From NCBI GenBank assembly GCA_021791055.1, contig JAJYXI010000028.1, positions 46,908 to 110,907 on the forward strand: a stretch of DNA of 64,000 bases, written 5' to 3'. Shown here piece by piece: positions 1-8,081 of this stretch. This stretch comes from Nitrospirota bacterium. GTDB lineage: Bacteria > Nitrospirota > Thermodesulfovibrionia > Thermodesulfovibrionales > Dissulfurispiraceae. The position numbers and the translations under genes were made by a program. The notes below the pieces were generated by a model that saw nothing but the letters and a program-made list of their open reading frames with translations, was not told the origin of the DNA and searched no databases. Within the stretch, counting starts at the first letter, position 1; the number at the start of each line of letters is the position of its first letter.

Positions 1-71
1 CTGCGTCCGGCATAGAATTTTGTCTCAAAAGTCATATAGTTTTTTAATTGCTGAATTGGCGGATTTTTTTA

Positions 72-101
72 TTGACAAGTATAGCTTATAATTGGTATAA
101 A
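72..101 (+). promoter_or_regulatory. Sigma-70-like promoter of the sulfur-relay operon
   Basis: TTGACA (72-77) is followed after 18 bp by TATAAA (96-101), about 90 bp before the first gene of the dsrH/E/F-like-tusA operon. The match to the housekeeping consensus is strong. The -10 box is embedded in a dyad (next entry). Confidence 0.6.
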
Positions 102-109
102 GTTATACC
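94..109. promoter_or_regulatory. Dyad overlapping the -10 box (possible operator)
   Basis: GGTATAA-AG-TTATACC is a perfect 7-bp inverted repeat covering the -10 element. That placement is typical of a repressor operator, but no regulator gene lies beside it, so the role is inference. Confidence 0.4.
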
Positions 110-191
110 TATAATGCTTCCTTATAAGTATTTATTCGGCAAATACGGTCTGCATGCCAGACTTTTAAATTCATAAACAGGAGGTGTGAGG

Positions 192-488
192 ATGAAACTT
201 GGTGTTTTATTAAGTGATCACAAAACTGACTCCGATGTCCTTGGGAGGCTAACTGCGGAAAAGCTCGGCATCATCCTTGTCGGCAACGGAACCTATCTCG
301 CAACCATTAAGGAAAATGGCAAAGCCTCTCCTATTCTCGACAAGACTTCCAATCTGTATGTCCTTGTCGAAGACTTGGAAAGCCGCGGATTAAGCGCTGC
401 AAATGTCGACAGCCGCGTAAAGCCTGTAACTTACAGCGATGTGGTTGATCTCATATTCAATGATTACGAAAAAATAATCTGGCTATAA
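192..488 (+). CDS. DsrH/TusB-like sulfur relay protein
   Basis: A 98-residue cytoplasmic protein resembling the DsrH/TusB family, the small subunit of sulfur-transfer DsrEFH/TusBCD complexes. The C-terminal pattern (YSDVVDLIF...KIIWL) and a GNGTYLA turn are family-like, and the next two genes look like the E and F partners. The ATG at 192 was chosen over the GTG at 186 because AGGAGG at 179-184 is correctly spaced only for the ATG. The protein contains no cysteine at all, although DsrH normally has a conserved one. It may therefore be a structural subunit or a diverged paralog. It is first in a tight operon ending with tusA. Confidence 0.68.
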   Translation: MKLGVLLSDHKTDSDVLGRLTAEKLGIILVGNGTYLATIKENGKASPILDKTSNLYVLVEDLESRGLSAANVDSRVKPVTYSDVVDLIFNDYEKIIWL

Positions 489-506
489 AATAGAAAGGAG
501 GCAATC

Positions 507-869
507 ATGGGGAAATTGACTATAGGCTGTTTTTCATCTCTCGTAGGCTCGCTATCCCTCGACTTTGCAGTTAAGCTCTCAGAAGCTGCTGTAAAAAAGG
601 GACATGATGTGGATTTATGGGTATCAAGCAATGCAACAATGCTCTCAAAGAAGGGCCAGAAGCCTTTTAAAGACTATTCACACCTTGCTAAAACACTGAC
701 AGAACTCTTTGCATCCGGCAAATTCAAGGCAGTCGCATGTGAGGCGTGTGCTGAGGCAAGGGGCTATCATAAGGATGACACCATGGAGGGCTGGGGCAGA
801 CGCAGCATGGACTGGTACCTTGCAAGCGCCTTCAGCGCGGACAGAGTACTTCTCATAGGAGGTGATTAA
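507..869 (+). CDS. DsrE-like sulfurtransferase subunit
   Basis: A 120-residue DsrE/TusD-like protein. The segment ACEACAEARG matches the region where DsrE carries its persulfide-forming cysteine (Cys followed by an A-RG turn), so this is the likely sulfur-carrying subunit of the three. RBS AAAGGAGG precedes the ATG. The gene is followed with a one-base gap by the DsrF-like gene, whose ribosome binding site lies inside this coding end, suggesting translational coupling. Predicted role: accepting sulfur from or passing it to TusA and DsrC in the cytoplasm. Assignment to E rather than a generic DsrE/F family member rests on cysteine position and gene order. Confidence 0.75.
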   Translation: MGKLTIGCFSSLVGSLSLDFAVKLSEAAVKKGHDVDLWVSSNATMLSKKGQKPFKDYSHLAKTLTELFASGKFKAVACEACAEARGYHKDDTMEGWGRRSMDWYLASAFSADRVLLIGGD

Positions 870-870
870 T

Positions 871-1284
871 ATGGCTATTACAAAACTCGCATTTATAGTA
901 AGGTCGCTTCCATATAAAACTGAGGCATCAAGGCTTGCACTTACACATGCAATAGCAAGCCAGACGGTTGAGATATATTTAGAGGACGGAGACAATGTCG
1001 AGCCGGTATTATGCTATATTGGCGACGGCGTACTGAACTGCCTTAAAAACCAGCAGGCTGGCAAACATTACGGAATCACAAGCCTTGAACAACATGCGAA
1101 GAACAGTCTGCTTCTTGACCTGAAGGTCATGATATGCAAAGAGGATGTTGACAAGTTTGGCCTCAAAGAGGATCAACTGGTCATGGACGCTGAGGACATC
1201 GGCGGAGAGACAAACGCGCAGTTGGTTCCGTACAGCGAAATTCAAAAAGTGATGGAAGAAGTTGACCATCTGCAATTCTTTTAA
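871..1284 (+). CDS. DsrF/TusC-like sulfur relay protein
   Basis: A 137-residue DsrE/F-family protein, third of the relay operon. The track's start at 862 is a GTG inside the Shine-Dalgarno AGGAGGTGAT. The ATG at 871 is the sensible start and lies one base after the stop of the DsrE-like gene. It has cysteines in CYIGDGVLNCL and MICKED, positions where TusC/DsrF proteins carry a ligand loop (KHYGITSLEQHA resembles the substrate loop). Predicted partner of the two preceding gene products in a hetero-oligomeric sulfur carrier. Confidence 0.7.
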   Translation: MAITKLAFIVRSLPYKTEASRLALTHAIASQTVEIYLEDGDNVEPVLCYIGDGVLNCLKNQQAGKHYGITSLEQHAKNSLLLDLKVMICKEDVDKFGLKEDQLVMDAEDIGGETNAQLVPYSEIQKVMEEVDHLQFF

Positions 1285-1303
1285 AATAAGGAGGATGTAA
1301 AAA

Positions 1304-1555
1304 ATGGCAGATTTGAAGTCACAGACACCAACAGAAACCCTTGATGTTTTAGGCAGGGTGTGCCCTTACCCGCTGGTCTTAACAAAAAAGGCGCTGGAAA
1401 AGTTACCCGGCGGCTCTCTTCTGAAGATTATTTGCGATGCACCGGCATCTGCAGAGGATTCAATTCCACGGTATGCAGAAAAACAGGGTTATGAGTTCGA
1501 ATCCGTAAAACTCGAGGACAAAGGCTACTGGGAACTCTACATCAAGAAAAGCTGA
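1304..1555 (+). CDS. tusA: TusA/SirA-like sulfur carrier protein
   Basis: An 83-residue TusA-family protein with the diagnostic CPYP motif (CPxP) near residue 21, whose cysteine carries persulfide sulfur. The pattern LDVLGRVCPYPLVLTKKAL followed by an AxEDSIPRYAEKQGY helix fits the IF3-like fold. RBS AAGGAGG is well placed. It is last in the DsrH/E/F-like operon and is followed by a strong hairpin terminator. Known role of the family: moving sulfane sulfur between rhodanese, DsrE and DsrC. Here it presumably feeds or drains DsrC. Confidence 0.88.
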   Translation: MADLKSQTPTETLDVLGRVCPYPLVLTKKALEKLPGGSLLKIICDAPASAEDSIPRYAEKQGYEFESVKLEDKGYWELYIKKS

Positions 1556-1570
1556 TCAGGACAAATAAAA

Positions 1571-1610
1571 AAAGGGGCGCTGAGAATTCTCAGCGCCCCT
1601 TTTTTTATTT
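1571..1610. terminator. Bidirectional intrinsic terminator
   Basis: A near-perfect palindrome with arms around AGGGGCGCTGA / TCAGCGCCCCT is flanked by A-rich sequence on the left and TTTTTTATTT on the right. It lies between the convergent tusA (+) and ferredoxin (-) genes and can serve both. Confidence 0.85.
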
Positions 1611-1617
1611 TGATCTC

Positions 1618-1803
1618 TTACATCTCAGTTATGGTAATTGCATTTGGTGCACATACCTGCAAACATGTTTCGCAGAAAACACATTCGGATGACTGATAAG
1701 GATCGGACTTTCCATCCACCATCCTGAATACAGCCTGTGGACAGTTATTGACGCACTCCTCGCATCCTTCGCACTTTCCTGCATCAACTGCTACGATGTA
1801 CAT
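1618..1803 (-). CDS. Small 2[4Fe-4S] ferredoxin
   Basis: A 61-residue bacterial-type ferredoxin with two cluster motifs, CEGCEECVNNCP and CVFCETCLQVCAP, each followed by Pro/Ala as in clostridial ferredoxins. RBS GGAGGTGATTAA precedes the ATG. It lies 68 bp downstream of dsrP on the same strand and probably ends the dsrMKJOP transcript. It could be an electron carrier linked to the Dsr membrane complex, but a general low-potential donor is equally possible. Confidence 0.88.
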   Translation of the reverse strand: MYIVAVDAGKCEGCEECVNNCPQAVFRMVDGKSDPYQSSECVFCETCLQVCAPNAITITEM

Positions 1804-1871
1804 TTAATCACCTCCTGCTCAAATAGTCTTTTTAATTTAAAAGATTCAACTTATAAATGTCCAATCTTCTA

Positions 1872-3044
1872 TCAGTGCTCTAATTCCACTCCTGCAGTCT
1901 CTTCCCTTACAGAAACCGCCACTTTATAAAGTATGGTGAGCACCAGAAAGCCTACTCCCCATACTCCGATAGTAATCAAGGCCTCTGGAGCTGTAGGCCA
2001 GTATTCCGTTACCTTTTCGAACATGTTTGGCACAAAACCGCCGATAATCAAACCAAATCCCTTGTCTATCCATAAGGACACGAATAATGCTATGCAGGCA
2101 AGGGCCAGCATGCTCTCGTTCCTCCTTATGGCCGGGAATATTAAGAGCACAAGGGAAACTATTGCAAGGATGGATGATGTCCACATCAAAGGAACAAGCC
2201 TTGCATGTCCTTCAAGCCCGAAATACAGATATTTGAACGGATGTGTATGACCCGGTATGGTGCTGTAAGCAGCGGTAAAGATTTCGAGCACAAGGAAAAA
2301 CACATTGGCAATCATCGCATATGTTACAATCTTGCTTATCGCCTGAATCGCCTCCTTGCCCGGATCAAACTTTGTGAACTTCCTGACAATCAATGCAAGG
2401 ATTATAAGAAGTGCAGGGCCTCCTGCAAATGCAGATGCAAGGAATCGTGCTGCCATGATTGCGCTCAGCCAGAAATGCCTTCCGGGAAGTCCTGCATACA
2501 GAAATGCCGTAACAGTATGGATGCTGACAGCCCAGGGTATGGAGAGATATATGAGAGGCTTTACCCATGCGGCCGGTTTTACTCCCTTTTTATCTGCATG
2601 CAGCGTTGCCCATCCTATGATGATATTGAGGCCTAAATATCCGCCCAGAACAACGCTGTCCCAGAACATGATAGAGTTGGGTGTTGGATGAAGCACAACA
2701 TTCATTATCCTCATCGGCTGTCCCATGTCCACAAAAATAAAGAGGATACACATTGTGACTGCAGAGACAGCAAGAAACTCTCCCAGGATTACGATCTTGC
2801 TGAATTTCTTGAAATCATGCAGGTAATACGGGATGACCAGCATAACTGCCGATGCGGCCACACCGACAAGGAATGTGAACTGACCTATGTACAGTCCCCA
2901 TGAAACATCCCTGCTCAGCCCTGTAATCCCCAAACCCATTTTAAACTGCTGAAGATATGTAATAAAGCCTATGCCCACAACGGCAAGCAAGAAGAATATC
3001 CATGTCCAGTATCTTTTACTGCCGACTAACGCCTTCTCAAGCAT
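1872..3044 (-). CDS. dsrP: DsrP, NrfD-like membrane subunit of DsrMKJOP
   Basis: A 390-residue integral membrane protein of the NrfD/PsrC family with about ten hydrophobic segments. It is the quinone-interacting membrane subunit paired with the periplasmic ferredoxin-like DsrO. The start at 3044 (ATG) is preferred to the GTG at 3053, because GGGAGGTG overlaps that GTG and is correctly spaced for the ATG. The start overlaps the end of dsrO by 8 bp. The order dsrM-K-J-O-P matches the canonical complex. DsrMKJOP is thought to couple periplasm/quinone electrons to reduction of the DsrC trisulfide. Confidence 0.92.
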   Translation of the reverse strand: MLEKALVGSKRYWTWIFFLLAVVGIGFITYLQQFKMGLGITGLSRDVSWGLYIGQFTFLVGVAASAVMLVIPYYLHDFKKFSKIVILGEFLAVSAVTMCILFIFVDMGQPMRIMNVVLHPTPNSIMFWDSVVLGGYLGLNIIIGWATLHADKKGVKPAAWVKPLIYLSIPWAVSIHTVTAFLYAGLPGRHFWLSAIMAARFLASAFAGGPALLIILALIVRKFTKFDPGKEAIQAISKIVTYAMIANVFFLVLEIFTAAYSTIPGHTHPFKYLYFGLEGHARLVPLMWTSSILAIVSLVLLIFPAIRRNESMLALACIALFVSLWIDKGFGLIIGGFVPNMFEKVTEYWPTAPEALITIGVWGVGFLVLTILYKVAVSVREETAGVELEH

Positions 3045-3864
3045 TGCTGTCACCTCCCGATATATCTGAAGTTGGTATCTCTAATATGTAATAAACACTG
3101 GGGCGTGTTCCGAGTTCTGCCTTTCTCCTGATGGTATAATTGGTCTCAAGGATTTTCCTGATCTCGGACTTGGGGTCTGCAATATCTCCGAAAACCAATG
3201 CGCCGTTGGATGCCTCCACGCATGCAGGCATTTGGCCTTTGGCAAGCCTTTCTTCGCAGAATGTGCATTTTTCCACAACACCTATCATTCTCGATGGATA
3301 TTCAGGATTCGGCTCTTTAATAAATGGTCTTGGATCCCTGTAATTAAAACTCCTTGCTCCGAAAGGACATGCTGCCATGCAGTATCTGCATCCGATGCAT
3401 CTGTGGAGGTCCTGCATTGTGATTCCGTCTTTCCTCTTGAATGTAGCCTTTGTGGGGCATACCCTTACGCATGGAGGGTTTTCGCAGTGATTGCATAGGA
3501 GCACAAAGGGCTTGTGTTTCATCTGTTCGGGCATAAATTCATTTTCCTGCCCCGGAAATGCATGCTTGTAGGTATCTGTCCATATCCACTTAACCTCATC
3601 CTTTGGATTGTCAAAGTTCGGGACATTATGGATACGGTGGCATGCATCAACTACCTTTTTATAATCTTCCTCTGTCTTGAACTTCCTCGTATCAACAACC
3701 ATTGCCCATTGCTTTGCATTCAGGAGTTCCTTTGTCTGTGAAAATTGAGAAGCCTCTAAAAAATCTCCCGGCTTGCTGAGTATCCATCCTGCGCCTATCC
3801 CAATGGTTGCCAAAAAAGTTGAAGATCCGGCTATCTTTAAAAATTGTCTTCTATCCATGCTCAT
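3037..3864 (-). CDS. dsrO: DsrO, Tat-exported ferredoxin subunit
   Basis: A 275-residue periplasmic iron-sulfur protein. The N-terminus MSMDRRQFLKIAG is a twin-arginine signal; four cysteine clusters follow (CNHCENPPCVRVCP, CIGCRYCMAACPFG, CTFCEERLAKG and an upstream set). The track ORF is 23 residues too long; the ATG at 3864 has RBS AAAGGAG and overlaps the dsrJ stop as ATGA, indicating translational coupling. It forms the electron-transfer partner of DsrP in the DsrMKJOP complex. Confidence 0.93.
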   Translation of the reverse strand: MSMDRRQFLKIAGSSTFLATIGIGAGWILSKPGDFLEASQFSQTKELLNAKQWAMVVDTRKFKTEEDYKKVVDACHRIHNVPNFDNPKDEVKWIWTDTYKHAFPGQENEFMPEQMKHKPFVLLCNHCENPPCVRVCPTKATFKRKDGITMQDLHRCIGCRYCMAACPFGARSFNYRDPRPFIKEPNPEYPSRMIGVVEKCTFCEERLAKGQMPACVEASNGALVFGDIADPKSEIRKILETNYTIRRKAELGTRPSVYYILEIPTSDISGGDSNA

Positions 3865-4259
3865 GACTTTTTCTCCTTTGGCTCGATATGACAGGTCCAG
3901 CAGTAAGGTTTTACTGCTGCATAATTGTGGCACTTATCGCAGAACTCTTTCTTGTTGGAATGGCAGTTCATGCAGGTATTCTGAAGACTTATCCTGAACT
4001 CCTTGCCCTCTGAATTTACATATATCCTCTTGCCTTCGCGGATGGCAGAATCCCTCCAGTCATTCAAGAGCTGCATATGCTCTGCCTTCATGAACTCCTT
4101 TGACTCTACGCACTTCTTTTCAGCCAATTGCTGAATAACAGGGGTATCCAATTTTGGCTCCGGTTTGGCGCTGACCTTCCCGATATTGTTGTAAAAAGGG
4201 AATGCCGCAAAAAGCACAAAGACAATTATCCCTAAGAGAATCTTGCCGCCATTATACAT
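3861..4259 (-). CDS. dsrJ: DsrJ, triheme cytochrome c
   Basis: A 132-residue periplasmic or membrane-anchored cytochrome with three CXXCH sites (CMNCH, CDKCH, CWTCH) clustered in the last 50 residues. The hydrophobic N-terminus MYNGGKILLGIIVFVLFAAF acts as signal or anchor. The ATG at 4259 was chosen because AAGGAGGGCG lies upstream; the track's longer start has no site and runs further into dsrK. It overlaps dsrK by 8 bp and dsrO by ATGA. It is the haem subunit of the DsrMKJOP complex. Confidence 0.92.
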   Translation of the reverse strand: MYNGGKILLGIIVFVLFAAFPFYNNIGKVSAKPEPKLDTPVIQQLAEKKCVESKEFMKAEHMQLLNDWRDSAIREGKRIYVNSEGKEFRISLQNTCMNCHSNKKEFCDKCHNYAAVKPYCWTCHIEPKEKKS

Positions 4260-5883
4260 TTTCAGCGCCCTCCTTTTCACCGGATTTTTGGGGAAGTGGT
4301 TCAAGCCTTAGATCTTGAGTTCTCTCCTTTTCTCCCTTCATCACAAGGGCATTGGCTACAAGCTCAGAAATTCCGGCCACTCCCACCCCTGGAACCCAAT
4401 AGTCCATTGAGGCTGAAAGAGTTGCCCTGTCAATAGCACAGATATTTGCAAGCATGTTCACACCGTGCTGCTCATGTACATATCTAACGGCATTTGCCCT
4501 CGGGAAGCCGCCCCTCATTCTCAATTCCATATTTTCAGAGGCATTCAAACCGGTACCGCTTCCGCAGCAGAAGGTCTTTTCCCTTATTGTATTTTCGGGC
4601 ATTTCATAGAAATGGTTGCAGACATTTTTGATGACATACCTCGGCTCCTCGAACATTCCCATTCCCCTCGAGGTATTGCAGGAGTCGTGGAAGGTGACCT
4701 TCAAGTGGTCGTTCCTGCCCGGGTCGAGCTTAAGCTTGCCGTGTCTGATCAAGTCAGCAGTAAATTCCGATATGTGGGTCATCTTTGTTGACTTTGCGTT
4801 ATCGAACACTGTTCCTGTTATCGGAGACTTGGGCACCTCGAGAAAATCTGCAGGACCGTTCCATGTATCCATATACTGATGGAGAACCCTCCACATATGG
4901 CCGCACTCGCCGCCCAGTATCCACTTTACACCCAATCTCTTGGCCTCGGCGTAAATCTTTGAATTGAGCCTTTTCGCCATCTCGTTTGATGTGAAGAATC
5001 CGAAGTTTCCTCCTTCAGACGCGTATGTACTCCATGTATAGTCGAGTCCTAACTCGTGGAAGAGCATCAGGTAACCCATTGCAGTATAGACGCCAGGTAC
5101 GCCGAAGAGGTCTCCTGAAGGGGTGACAAACAATATCTCGGCGCCCTTTCTATTAAATGTAGGGTTGATTCTTATGCCTGTGAGGGTCTCTATGTCATCG
5201 AGCATGAACTCGATATTGCTTTTGATGGTATGCGGCTCAAGACCGAGGTGGTTGCCCTTCATGTAACAGTTTGCGACAGGTCCTGCAATCCAGCCGAGCT
5301 GTAAGCCGAGGAGATTGGTAAGCTCCCTGCCTATCATTGTAATCTCTGCCTGGTCAATGCCGTAAGGACAGAACACAGAGCAGCGGCGGCATTCGGTGCA
5401 TTGGTAGTAGTAATACCAGATCTCTTTCAATACATCCTCTGTCAGCTCCCTCGCACCAGCCGTCTTTCCGAATATTTTTCCTCCGGTGGTGAAATATTTC
5501 CTGTACACCGACCTCAGAAGCTCTGCCCTGAGAACAGGCATATTTTTGGGATCGCCGGTGCCTAAATAGAAATGGCATTTATCTGCACATGCGCCGCACC
5601 TAACGCATATATCCATAAAGACATGGAATGAGCGGTATTTCTGGAGCCTTTCTTTTATGCCATTTATGACTGTCTCTTTCCAGTTTTCTGGGAGGTTCCA
5701 ATTCTCATCGACCGGTTTCCATTCGTGGATATTCGGAAAGCCTACGGTCTCGAGATCCTTTGCCTTTGAAGGATGGCAATACATATGCTCCCTGATTTCA
5801 ACTGGGGTATCCATCCAATCTGTCTTTGGTGTTTTAAAGTCAATTTTTAACAGTTCAGCAGGTTTTGCAGTAAACTTTGCCAT
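4252..5883 (-). CDS. dsrK: DsrK, HdrD-like catalytic subunit
   Basis: A 543-residue cytoplasmic iron-sulfur protein related to heterodisulfide reductase HdrD. Two [4Fe-4S] motifs (CVRCGACADKCHFY and CTECRRCSVFCPYG) are followed by two cysteine-rich CCG-type domains (near HDSCNTSRG and FCCGSGTG) that hold the noncubane cluster. In the known complex this subunit reduces the DsrC trisulfide. It lies 2 bp downstream of dsrM and overlaps dsrJ. Length and motif order are as expected. Confidence 0.95.
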   Translation of the reverse strand: MAKFTAKPAELLKIDFKTPKTDWMDTPVEIREHMYCHPSKAKDLETVGFPNIHEWKPVDENWNLPENWKETVINGIKERLQKYRSFHVFMDICVRCGACADKCHFYLGTGDPKNMPVLRAELLRSVYRKYFTTGGKIFGKTAGARELTEDVLKEIWYYYYQCTECRRCSVFCPYGIDQAEITMIGRELTNLLGLQLGWIAGPVANCYMKGNHLGLEPHTIKSNIEFMLDDIETLTGIRINPTFNRKGAEILFVTPSGDLFGVPGVYTAMGYLMLFHELGLDYTWSTYASEGGNFGFFTSNEMAKRLNSKIYAEAKRLGVKWILGGECGHMWRVLHQYMDTWNGPADFLEVPKSPITGTVFDNAKSTKMTHISEFTADLIRHGKLKLDPGRNDHLKVTFHDSCNTSRGMGMFEEPRYVIKNVCNHFYEMPENTIREKTFCCGSGTGLNASENMELRMRGGFPRANAVRYVHEQHGVNMLANICAIDRATLSASMDYWVPGVGVAGISELVANALVMKGEKERTQDLRLEPLPQKSGEKEGAENV

Positions 5884-5885
5884 AC

Positions 5886-6878
5886 TTACTCCTTTTCTAC
5901 CGGTATTTCAGCCATTTTCATTTTATCCCTAAAATCTTCCTCGTACTCCTCGTATGTATGCACCTTTACAGGGTAATTCCATGGATTGACATGCCTGAAC
6001 TCACGGCTGTTTCCGAGAAGGTTTCTCGTGGGGCTTAGGAAGACGCCACCCATGTGAACCAGTTTACTAAACGGGAAATATGCGAATAATGTGCTCACAA
6101 AGAGCAGATGAATATAGAATATAACACCTAACCCTTTTGGAATAACAGGATTAAAGCTCACCAACCCCATGGCAAGCTCCTTTACCCCCACAATATCGGT
6201 TTTTAAGAAATATCTCATCAGCATCCCTGTGGTAGCAATCCCTATAATCAGGAAAAGCGGGAAATAGTCGGCTGATAGAGAGATATATCGCACCTGCGGG
6301 ATATATATCCTCCTCAGGAAGAGGAATGTTACGGCAGATAGAAGCACTACGCCGGTCATAAAAAACCTCGGCACGCCTATCTGCAGAAAGCCGTCAAAGG
6401 TCTCCAACAGATGCAGAAAAAACGGTGTTGGCTCTGCAAAAAGCCTTATATGTCTTAGTAAGACAATCAGGAAAGAGTAGTGAAATGCGATGCCAGCCAG
6501 CCAGAGCCATTTATCAGAGCCATAAACGAGTCTGGAGCTGTCTTTCATCTCGCCTTTCAGGTTTCGGAACAATGACCTGAATAAAAACACTTCCATGGCC
6601 ATTCTGCCTACGACATGCAGTGTGCTTGACGGATTTTCGAGTTTATTCTGCTTGATCCACGGAAGAGATTTCTGCTGTCCGCATGTAGTTGTTATGCAGA
6701 AGGGTACCGGCGACTTGGCCCATTTTAAAACACGGTATATAACCCCTATGATAAAGATAAAGACAGCAGCATAAGGGATGATGACTCCGAAAAGGAAGTG
6801 CAGACTTCCTCCGCTTACACCCACCATGGCAAGCAGGACAAGCGCTATTACTGCAACAAATGGAAACAAGATCTTCAT
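5886..6878 (-). CDS. dsrM: DsrM, NarI-like cytochrome b subunit
   Basis: A 330-residue membrane protein with about five to six transmembrane segments and histidines placed as in NarI-type b-haem subunits (for example FHYSFLIVLLRHIRLF). DsrM passes quinol electrons to DsrK. It starts directly after the stop of the RsbRD_N-like gene (adjacent bases 6878/6879), so the two are co-translated. First structural subunit of the dsrMKJOP operon. Confidence 0.93.
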   Translation of the reverse strand: MKILFPFVAVIALVLLAMVGVSGGSLHFLFGVIIPYAAVFIFIIGVIYRVLKWAKSPVPFCITTTCGQQKSLPWIKQNKLENPSSTLHVVGRMAMEVFLFRSLFRNLKGEMKDSSRLVYGSDKWLWLAGIAFHYSFLIVLLRHIRLFAEPTPFFLHLLETFDGFLQIGVPRFFMTGVVLLSAVTFLFLRRIYIPQVRYISLSADYFPLFLIIGIATTGMLMRYFLKTDIVGVKELAMGLVSFNPVIPKGLGVIFYIHLLFVSTLFAYFPFSKLVHMGGVFLSPTRNLLGNSREFRHVNPWNYPVKVHTYEEYEEDFRDKMKMAEIPVEKE

Positions 6879-7445
6879 CTACTCACCTCTTTCTAATTTA
6901 TTGCCTTGTAAAACTTCTTCAAGGTCAATCTTGCGATACTGTGCCTCAAATATAAGGTTTGCCCTTTCCAACAGCTTGGAAGTCATATTCCTGAGCTCAT
7001 TAGCCTTAAGGTCATAAATCTTTTCCCTGCATTTCATATATATATCGAAGGACAATAACATGAGATCATCCGCCCTGCGCTCAAATGCAAGCAGCTCATC
7101 AGCGAATTGAGATTCTTTGTTCTCGTTTATCAACTCTTCTCTGACAACTCTTTTTAGCTGGATAACAAAGGCAAGAGCCTGCGAAGGTGTGAAATCCTGA
7201 ATTGCCCTTATCCTGATAATATTATCAAGAAATGTTGATATTTTATCTGTATCGCCGCCGTTTAAAAGCTCTTCAAGGAGAGAATCCATTCCATTGTAAA
7301 TGGTGCTGCCTACCGGATTGGCAAATTGGTCTTTTTGTCTTTTTAGAAAGTTAGCAGTGTCTTGGGGATAAGTTTCCAGCACTGAATCAAACCACTTTTT
7401 CAAGATGGTCTGTCTCTTTTTTAACAGGAGTTCATTCAGGTTCAT
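6879..7445 (-). CDS. RsbRD N-terminal-domain-like protein of the dsr operon
   Basis: A 188-residue, fully soluble, largely helical protein. It resembles the RsbRD_N domain (a non-haem globin-like fold seen at the N-terminus of stressosome RsbR proteins), a family often found directly upstream of dsrMK in sulfate reducers. No STAS or other output domain follows, so it is a stand-alone sensor-fold protein. It is fused transcriptionally to dsrM with no gap. The ATG at 7445 has an AGGAGG about 14 bp upstream, somewhat far. Function unknown; a regulator or assembly factor of the Dsr membrane complex is inference. Confidence 0.72.
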   Translation of the reverse strand: MNLNELLLKKRQTILKKWFDSVLETYPQDTANFLKRQKDQFANPVGSTIYNGMDSLLEELLNGGDTDKISTFLDNIIRIRAIQDFTPSQALAFVIQLKRVVREELINENKESQFADELLAFERRADDLMLLSFDIYMKCREKIYDLKANELRNMTSKLLERANLIFEAQYRKIDLEEVLQGNKLERGE

Positions 7446-7601
7446 ATTCTGTAAGACGCCCCTCCTCCGCCTTCGAATAGATTATTTTTCTGCTGTACAT
7501 CTGTCTGAATAGTTCAAGGCCTGAATTATTCAAGGCTGGTACCCCAAATGAATTTATTTTATTATCCATGGGGGGCACCAAACCTTAAACATTATTTGTG
7601 A

Positions 7602-7937
7602 CTACACGCAACCTGTTGGTTTTGGAAGTCCTGCATATCTACATGCCTGTTTTGCAGGTCCGTCTGGGAAGAGCTCATAAAGGTATTTTGTGTTGCCTTT
7701 CTCCGGGCCCATTACCTTGGCGATCTCTTTTACGAGAATCTTTATCATTGGAGCGATCTGGTACTTTGCATAGTAGTCCCTCAGGAAGTTGATGACCTCC
7801 CAATGGGCCTCTGTGAGATCCAGCCCATCTCCCTTTGCCATCTGCTCTCCGAGATCCTTTGTCCAGTCATCAAGGTTTACAAGATACCCATCCTCGTCCA
7901 CCTCAATCTGTTTTCCCTGAAAATCAACTGTTGGCAT
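7602..7937 (-). CDS. dsrC: DsrC, sulfur-carrying Dsr partner
   Basis: A 111-residue DsrC/TusE-family protein. The C-terminal arm CRYAGLPKPTGCV has both functional cysteines, the pair that forms the trisulfide product of DsrAB and is recycled by DsrK. That identifies true DsrC rather than a TusE or a regulatory paralog with a single cysteine. RBS AAAGGAGG is placed 7 bp before the ATG. A good promoter lies upstream. It heads the dsrC-RsbRD_N-dsrMKJOP-ferredoxin block on the minus strand. Confidence 0.96.
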   Translation of the reverse strand: MPTVDFQGKQIEVDEDGYLVNLDDWTKDLGEQMAKGDGLDLTEAHWEVINFLRDYYAKYQIAPMIKILVKEIAKVMGPEKGNTKYLYELFPDGPAKQACRYAGLPKPTGCV

Positions 7938-7974
7938 TGTGCTACCTCCTTTCTCTGTTTTAATTTTGTTGAAG

Positions 7975-8004
7975 ATTATACTACTATCGATGGTTTTTAT
8001 TCAA
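7975..8004 (-). promoter_or_regulatory. Sigma-70-like promoter of dsrC
   Basis: Read on the minus strand, TTGAAT (8004-7999) is followed after 18 bp by TATAAT (7980-7975), about 38 bp before the dsrC ATG and with an RBS between. It is probably the main promoter of the dsrC-dsrMKJOP unit. Confidence 0.6.
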
Positions 8005-8081
8005 AACAAAAGTGGTAAGAAAATAATATAGACTTATAAGCCAGGTCAAATAAAATAATATTATATATATATTTACTATTT

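Noticed and set aside
192-1555. Reading the DsrE/F/H-like genes as proof of a sulfur-oxidising rDsr system
   Set aside because: dsrD is present, dsrL is absent from the window, and one relay subunit lacks its cysteine; reductive or disproportionating metabolism is the better reading.
2205-2691. Overlapping plus-strand ORFs opposite dsrP
   Set aside because: Shadow frames of a conserved membrane protein gene; the products have no family features.
7541-7590. Weak GGTACCCC...GGGGCACC pairing between dsrC and the RsbRD_N-like gene as a terminator
   Set aside because: Short, mismatched, large loop and no T-run on the minus strand.
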